Shown in pieces: positions 56,590 through 64,000 of a DNA stretch of 64,000 nucleotides. The DNA is from Seriola aureovittata (lineage: Eukaryota; Chordata; Actinopteri; Carangiformes; Carangidae). The position numbers and the translations under genes were made by a program. The DNA lies in the NCBI RefSeq assembly GCF_021018895.1, contig NC_079364.1:16758385-16822384 (forward strand). Reading direction: 5' to 3'. The notes under the pieces are model-generated. The model made no database searches. It worked only from the letters and a program-made list of their open reading frames with translations, and was not told the origin of the DNA. Within the stretch, counting starts at the first letter, position 1, and each line of letters starts with the position of its first letter.

Positions 56590-57145
56590 TGGTATTTCTG
56601 GTCTCTGGGTCATTAAGTGGGTCCAGCACTTTGGTCCAGACTGAAATAGCTAAACATCTGGATTGGCAAAAAAAAAACAAAAAAAAAAACAGACATTCAT
56701 AGTCCCCAGAAGATGTTTCCTATAGACTATGATGATCCTCTGGCATTTCCTTCAGAGCCACCAAGAGATTCACATTTGTGTTTATTTACTTCCATATTTG
56801 GAATGGATTGCTATAAAATTCGGTTCAGACATTCATGATTCCCAGAGGATGAACTGCAACAACTTCGATAACCCTTCACTTTTCATCTCGTACCATCATC
56901 AGGCCAAAATTTATTATTGTTCAACACTTTGTTTTGTGATCAAATACCTGAAAAAAAAATCCCATCATCCTTATCTGTAGTTTGTGTTCAGTGTTAATTA
57001 GCAAATGTTAGCATGCCAGCATGTTAAACTAAGATGGCAACCTTGATGGACAGTATACCTTCTAAACATAAGCATGTTAGCATTGTCATTGTTAACATGT
57101 TAGCAAGTTGGTGTTTTTAGTTTGGCAATCATACTGCTATGTCTC
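56590..57145. mobile_element. Teleost interspersed repeat, non-coding
   Basis: Phrases in order: CACTTTGGTCCAGACTGAAA, GCTATAAAATTCGGTTCAGA, CATTCATGATTCCCAGAGGA, ACCATCATCAGGCCAAAATT, then TTAGCAAATGTTAGCATGCC and GTTAGCATTGTCATTGTTAA. I recognise this as an abundant fish repeat, here with a few insertions such as an A-rich run at 56669-56692. Confidence 0.7.
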
Positions 57146-59064
57146 ACAGAGTTGGATTTAGAAGTAAACACTAAAACTAGTAGTTTCAGCTGAACTTGAG
57201 TATATAGTTTTGTACAAAATGAGGACTGTGGATTATGTCTTCCTTCTCTTACACCAGATTCACACGAGTAAAGGATGTCATCACGACCAGTAGCCCATGT
57301 AGAGGAGGAATGATTACAGAGACCAGTAACTCTCTCAATATACATGTGATCATATAAGTATTGTATTAAGATACACTATACACTTAAAACGCACATGTCA
57401 AGTCAATTGTGAGTAACTATTAAAGTAAGAATACGGTTTTAGATGTTCTCATAAAAAACAGTTTCTGAGGAATCATGAGCCAGACCAAACTTCCTTTTTG
57501 ATTTTACAGTGTTTTGGAAAGAAACCCTTCAAATATAACTTTGACAGGCAGGGTCGGGGTCAAGTGTTGGTTTGGAAATGAAAGCCAGCCTCCAATGAGA
57601 AGCACATGATCATAATCAACTTTCATATATCAGTGTCCCGCTTTGCTAGGAGGCAGATTCAAACCTGCTTAACCTGAAGAAGATTAAATGTGTTTGAGAG
57701 GCTGGTTTCGTATTGTTAACTTCATTGTGCTTCACGAACAAACAACATAAAGTTTCCCTATTGTCTATAGATCCTGTGTGCAAAGCTGCAACGCATCAAA
57801 GAATCATAAGAGCATTGTTATACATAAAAGATGTATTCTGCACAGTAACAACCTTTTGAAAATAAAAGGATAGCAATGCCCTGTCATGAGTACATCTACA
57901 GTAAGTGATTAATAGGTCTCTAAAACCTCCAGTTTAATTTATCACATAAAACATATTTTGCATTAACAAGTGATATCCTTAAAGATTGGTCAAGCCGTTA
58001 TGGGATAGATAATGTATTAGATGATTTAAGCGGTGTCTTGGAATTACTCCAAGGTTAAGTGGTAATCCCATATCCATCAACACTTGAATCCCAGTACAAA
58101 TGACCTGGAGTATGTATTTATTGGAAGGAGCACTTATGGAGCTTGATAAGTATCATTCACGAGCCATTACCCTATGCTCAGAAAGATGATCTATGAGGGC
58201 CATTTGCATGATAATCTCTCCATCTGCTCAATAGCCTCAAAGATTCAATTTTGCAGCACAGTTTCTGAGATTCAACCACTGGGATATAACTTCCTTAAGA
58301 AGAGAATTACTTAAGTGATCTATTGGTTTTCCATGGTGTGCCAAATTCATTCTGGGACTAATGAAATGACTCATTTGTACCTTAAGGACTTAAATGAGTT
58401 GGTGACATTGCGGCTTTGAATGTCATCATAAAATTTGTGCTTGACATGTCTATGGCCAAGCTTGAGTAGTGCTTTATTTAATACAAAGGGGGCAAGAGAG
58501 GTAGAGGATGACGCCTATCAGACGGACGCAAAGGGAGGTTTCAATACTTCTCTACTCAATGCGGAGACACCTCATTGTGTAAGCTTAAGACTGCAAATAT
58601 AACAACTTCTTCAGTTGGTAAATGTATCAGTGCAATGACAAGTATGTCATATTCATCATAATTTAAATCATTGTGAACTATTTCTGAAAGTTGGGAGGGG
58701 TGTCAATTTGTTCACAAAGAATACCCCAAAATAACCATGAGCCTGCGTCCAGAGTGATGTCAGTAAAAGTGATTTTAATGCTCACAGTCACTAATGATGT
58801 TGAAATAGTTTCCATCTGTCAATGCAACTGAGTATGACTCAGAGAAGTATGAACTATAAGCTGCTCATCTTTTTCTATTTCTCTATGTAATGCTTTAGCC
58901 TGCATATGTTCCTATCTGTAGGTACAAGTACGCAGAATAAGAGGGTCACAAATTTGTGTTCGAGGAGTTACCTAGAAAGAAAGTACAGTCTACGCGGCAC
59001 ATTTTAAAGAGAAAGGTTACAAACCCAGAACCACACACAAACAGACAAAAAATGTATAAAGACA

Positions 59065-59090
59065 TACACACACACACACACACACACACA
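59065..59090. repeat. (CA)n microsatellite
   Basis: About 13 CA units. Confidence 0.93.
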
Positions 59091-59164
59091 GAAAACATTA
59101 ACAAAAAAGAGAAGGAAAAAACAAACATATATACAGTTCATTAATGCATCATACTGTCATACAT

Positions 59165-59410
59165 ACATGGAACTGAACAGGCCCAGGGGCCTAAAGGACT
59201 TAGGGTGCCCCAGTTCCAGAGCCTATGTTTAAAGTGACTGTACATACAAAATTACCACAGAACAATGCAAAACAACACAAACGATGCAAAATGTTGCACA
59301 CTGACTAGAAAAAGATACAAAACTACCATAGTCTGTGTGTCTTGCTCCTATGTAGGAGGGTTGTGGGGCCAGAGGCCCATTGTCTCATAATCCGCCCAAG
59401 CATATGTAAG
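59165..59410. repeat. Decayed teleost interspersed repeat
   Basis: GGCCCAGGGGCCTAAAGGAC, several ACAAACGATGCAAAATG-type words and GGGGCCAGAGGCCCATTGTC match my memory of a fish repeat built on ATGCAAAACGACCACAAAG units. Strongly diverged. Confidence 0.45.
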
Positions 59411-62400
59411 ACACATTTCTTCAGGAGAAAGTACAATACTGTTTCATAGTATTGTTATCATCATTATAAAAACATGCACATAACTGTGTAACACAACTGT
59501 TTTCCAAAGTAAATTTTCTGTAGCTAATCATAATTTTTAAATAAATAATACCATAACTAATATAATTGCATCACACAGTTGATGGCAGTACTGTTACCAA
59601 CTTTCCTGTCTGTTAGTAATTTATTATAGTATCACTGTAGCCTATAATTATTGAATAGGCACATTTTTTAAAATGTTTATGGCAGTTTTCAAACAGCCCA
59701 GAAAAGGCTTTGTTTAATTGTGGAAGTGAAAAGAAACAAATCTTTCCTCTAAACCTAAAGAATAACTCAACAAACCAAAGTATACAAATACAAAACTCCT
59801 ACAGAAACGTCATAATGTTTACAACAAATTACTGTTGTTTACATGTTTGGATGTTGCAACAGGCAGCATGTAGGAGCTGATCTCCAGTGGGGCTTCTACT
59901 GTACTACACAGAACTATTTGTTTCTATTGATAATACAGCCCTACTGGAGTGTATTATAGAACCAGGAATGGTTTAACAAACAGAATAACAGAAACCATTT
60001 GGAAGTTCAGCTAATGCTGGTCTGAAAAGCACCATTTGTTCCATTTAGCTCACAGAAGGAGGGAGGTTAGATGTGCCACCAGTGTTTCTTATTACAGTCC
60101 AGCTTTTAGTTTTCGGTAGCTTTTAGTTTTAGTTCAATATCTGTTGTGCTTGTGGTTTCCAGAACAGGTGGACAACAAAAACATTTTTTCTAAACTTTAT
60201 TGTTATAACTGATCATGCTATAAATCATGTTCTTTTAAATTCATTTGGATGTGTTTTCTGATGTGAGGTACGCTCCCCCTCTGCTCAGTAAAGACAAAGG
60301 AAATCTAGAGTTTTGAGATATTGTCCAACAGCAGTTCAATACAGGAGCACAATAAAGTTGTTTTCTTTTACATCCTCTCTCCCCCTGCAGACAGGACAGC
60401 ACAAGAGCAAGCTTTGAACCATCAAAAAGCAATGTCTAGTTGGCTTCATATCAGACATCCATCACCATTATCTGCTTATACACCACATGGTATAGTAAAG
60501 GCTACTAACAATCTAATGAGATGCAGTTTGCAACCAGGTGGGTTGATGCCTCTAAACTCAGAGTGGATGTGGCAAAGATAAGAGTTGCACCTAAAGAAAA
60601 TAACTCTTGTTCTTTAATCTGATTCAGTTGCGTACTAGCCCACAGTGCTCAGGGAGAAATCTTGCACTCTGCAGACCACCTGGGCTCACTTTATTAATGA
60701 CTTTCATTAGGTAAAATTCATACGGTGAGGAGGAAAGGAAGTGACTGTCTCTCATTATATATGCCATGACAGGCATTCTGGAAACACAAGAAGGCATCAG
60801 TGAGGACTGCTGGACGTGGGTTCAGCCAAGATAGACTTCAAAGATGATGCTTTGTGTGACGGACTGCACCACAAACAGTTGAAATGTTCTTTTAATGACA
60901 TAAGCGTACAACATTGTGGCAGGGTAGTTAAAGGAAGTAATTAGAATCTGTGTTAACAAGTCTCTGCAGGGCCTGAAACAAATTAAAGTACATAGTAACT
61001 GCTACAGAGCTCCCATCACTCCTTCTTCTGCATCATTACTGCTACAGTGCATTCTGTAGATCTGCGCATCGTGCATGTAGTCAATCATAACTTGTTTGAA
61101 TGGCATCTGAGACCTTTTATGGGACAAGACTCAGATAAAGACATGCCCAGATTATAGTATATTGTGCCTGTAGGTCGCCAGGATCCAAACATTAGCCTTC
61201 TGCCAGAGTATTACTGCTGGAAGGCTCTTATCTCTTTAGATGATATTGCATTTTCTAAACAAATTTGCATTCAATCAAATTTCCCAAACCGACTGACACA
61301 CAGCCAACCTGGGGCCTCTGGGCCATCTGGAACCATCAATAATACAGTCTTGGTACTAAGAGTATCAGTGTGCATCCAATGTAATACAGGTGCACTTGCT
61401 CTGAGTGAACTGGGTGCTCTGCTGAAGTTCTCTTCCATGGACTCTTTGTATATTTTGTTAATTTGCCATTTTAGTTCTTATCCTGTCTCACTTCCACAAA
61501 CAGATCCATCCATCTATATTTACAGTATTTTTCCATATGTACATCAGCATATGATATAAAATGTATAAGTGAGACCATAATATTGGTGTATTCTGGTATG
61601 TGACGCAACACTGGACATACAAGTGCTGCTGATGGGAGCTCAATAACTGAAGTTTGAAACCCCTTCCTACTCAGTCACACATTTTGAAACACTTAAATTT
61701 CTCTTCTCATGAGACTATTACTTCAAATTCCCAGTGCTTGTCTGAAATTGGTAAAATGTCAGCCAGGAAAATGTATTCCAAGATAAATCCTAATCTGTCG
61801 CCATTGAAAAGTGAGGCTGAGTCATCATACAGCCACAATCTAGCAACTAAATGATGATGCTGCAAAATTGAAAAAAACGCAAGGTTTAATTCTTCATACA
61901 TAGTTTTTCCAGTGATAAAAGATTTGCTGACCGGAGCTGTACTACTGTGTCACAGTAGTCTGTGTTCATTTTTGTGTGGTGACATTTGACAAATTTTATT
62001 GCAGCAAATTCTATCAGATGCTTTAATGCCGCACAGACTGAATTTTTGAAAAGGCAGCTTTGATCCTTCCCTCCAGAAGAGAGATACCATGTGAACAACC
62101 GAGGGATGCAAAACGACCTTTCATGTGATAGATTAGGTGATGTTGATTTTTCATTACAGATGATGAAAAGCTCACATTAATGTAGCAAATGAATTAGTTT
62201 GTCCATCCAACCACTTCTCTCAGTTTCATCCATCTACAACAGCGGATTCCATCAATGCTGAGCCATCTCACAGGATGTTCCATTTATAAAGCTGTTATCT
62301 TTAACCCCAAAATGACAACTATTACTCCATTATGATAAATCACAGCTCATAAGCAGATATCCCAAAGCAAGCAGCATCCTGTTCATGCAAGCCATTTGGA

Positions 62401-64000
62401 TGGAGCAACTATGCTTTTAAGGGAGGCAAAAGGGAAAGAGAATAAGGAAAGTCTTTAAGCCAGTCTGGGTCTCTGCCAACCTGCCTCTAACCTTTGCTCT
62501 TTTGGTTTGGGAGTTAGCTAGTTTCCTTTTTCCTCTGACATCACTCTCCAGGATCCACACAATGATAACATGGCCCCGATTGCATGACATTACTGCTTCC
62601 TTGAATGCACGTGGGAGAATTGTGTTAAAAATCCCTCATGACTACAGGCTAACTGCAGTTTCCAGCGAGCACCAGCTGCACAGCTGGTGTCCATGGGAGA
62701 GACAGAGAGGATACACAAATTCCAGACTGTTATGAGGCAGAGAAATACACTTCCTTGGGCAAGATTTGTCTTACAGTACACTACCCTATGGTGTGTGTCC
62801 TTATTATTATGGTGTCATATGGCAAATGTTACTCCCTCTTAAACCACAGACATGCAACTGTATAAGACCATCAAACATGTGCATGATGTTATAGCTGAAA
62901 TATATACATACAGACATATATATCAACTTAACATTAGATCATAAGACTATAGGATGTTAATAACTGCATTTTGCTTCCCTAAATAGATATAGTGGTGCCT
63001 TCAAATTAGATGCACATCGGAAAGGATTCCACTTTATTTACAATTAAATTGATTTAACTGCAAACAAATTGGAATCATTCCTTGCCAAGTTTGAGAACTG
63101 AACCCTCTGTTATAGTATTGAACTAGCTTTACATTGCAATAAACCTCACAGAGCACTTAAACTCCCGTGTTTCATATGGTCAGATCCCCAGGGAGTCTGA
63201 TTCTGAAATTTAAAGCAAATTGTTGCTCGATATTAGTGTTTTTTCTCCTTGTCTCAGATCTCAATTTGTTGTTGTAGCCTATTTCAGAAATATGAGCCAA
63301 ATACTAAAGTAAAGCACACACAAAGAGGGAAGAAAAAATGCACCTTGTGTGATTTTTTTTTTCTTTTTTTTTTCTTTTTTTGTAATGCAAGCCAGATGTG
63401 ACCGGGACCATGGAAACAGGTGATGATAGCATTACACTGGGATTGCAAACAGATGGAGAAGGGCTTGAACCTATTCTTGTGTCATTGTCAGGGTCATAAA
63501 TAAAGATTTTTTTTTTTCCTCTGATGAAATGATTTCTGTATAAATAACACTACTGCAACTTTAGGTGCTGTGTAAACAACAAGATTTGTCTCAGGGGTCA
63601 AATCTGTCTTTTTATAAGAACAGAAAAAAAAGAAGAAGAATTTTAATTGTAACCAAAAAGAGGGTTGTGTCTGTTTGGAGTGTAGCTGGCTGGCAGGGTA
63701 ACTTGTAGCACCTCACAGTGACAAAGCTGAGGAAAAGTTCAACTGAGGCCCACAAGACTGTCGTGACACCAAGGGTCAGTGTAGCTGTACCTTTATGGTG
63801 TGCTGTGTGTGTTTGGGGGTGCAAGTATGTGTGGTTATCACACAAAGTCTTGTTGTCAAGCTCTCTCACTGTGGCCTTTTGCCAAATTGGACCCTCCAGT
63901 TTCTGCAGCAGGGAGACTCCTCTTGTTTCCCCGCCTCAGTATGTGTACAGGACACAGGTCTGCTTCGCATCAGGTGAATATGTCTGTTGGAGAGGAATGT

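Larger units (their letters stand above)
53911..64000. other. Intergenic region beyond the satellite
   Basis: 10 kb with no exon I can support; the longest frames (for example 131 aa at 61164-61559) resemble nothing known to me and have no gene structure. It contains microsatellites, two interspersed repeats and low-repeat stretches at about 57.84-58.6 kb and 62.1-62.42 kb. In human POLR2M lies beyond the ALDH1A2 3' end; it is not seen here. Confidence 0.55.

Noticed and set aside
61164..61559. 131-aa plus frame in the right intergenic region
   Set aside because: No similarity that I can recognise and no gene structure around it; length is reachable by chance in 10 kb.

Overview
The window is vertebrate nuclear DNA, almost certainly from a teleost fish and probably a percomorph. 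Three things point there: intron-rich genes with GT-AG junctions, very many long dinucleotide microsatellites, and several interspersed repeat families that I recognise as typical of teleosts. Two complete protein-coding genes can be assembled exon by exon. They lie head to head. aqp9 (aquaglyceroporin, 6 coding exons, 288 aa) is on the minus strand, from its start codon at 14876 to its stop at 4104. aldh1a2 (retinaldehyde dehydrogenase 2, 13 coding exons, 518 aa) is on the plus strand, from its start codon at 18125 to its stop at 40359. The same divergent AQP9/ALDH1A2 pair exists in human (15q21-22), so this is conserved vertebrate synteny, and the two start codons share an intergenic region of about 3.2 kb.

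Layout: 1-2300 holds no gene, only microsatellites; about 2.3-4.1 kb is the probable aqp9 3' UTR; 4.1-14.9 kb is aqp9, with mobile-element fragments in its introns; 14.9-18.1 kb is the shared upstream region, with a TATA box and CCAAT box just before aldh1a2; 18.1-40.4 kb is aldh1a2, with an 8.7 kb first intron; 40.4-42.8 kb is the aldh1a2 3' UTR and AT-rich flank; about 42.8-53.9 kb is an 11 kb minisatellite/satellite array of a roughly 36-bp AT-rich monomer, containing two copies of an LTR and one short retroposon; 53.9-64 kb is intergenic, with repeats and some low-repeat stretches that look like candidate regulatory DNA.

The two genes are metabolically separate. Aldh1a2 makes all-trans retinoic acid from retinaldehyde in embryonic tissues. 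Aqp9 moves glycerol, urea and water across the plasma membrane, mainly in liver-type cells. Their adjacency is positional; co-regulation through the shared upstream region is possible but not shown.

I found no new multi-gene system. The observations most worth checking are: the satellite array with its internal duplications and captured LTR; the long TG tracts that sit where the polypyrimidine tract should be, upstream of aldh1a2 exons 5 and 6; an AQP3-like selectivity filter in this Aqp9; and a perfect DR1 nuclear-receptor element in an aqp9 intron. Nearly all other long open frames are translations of microsatellites or of the satellite array. Family names for repeats come from memory and were not checked against a library.
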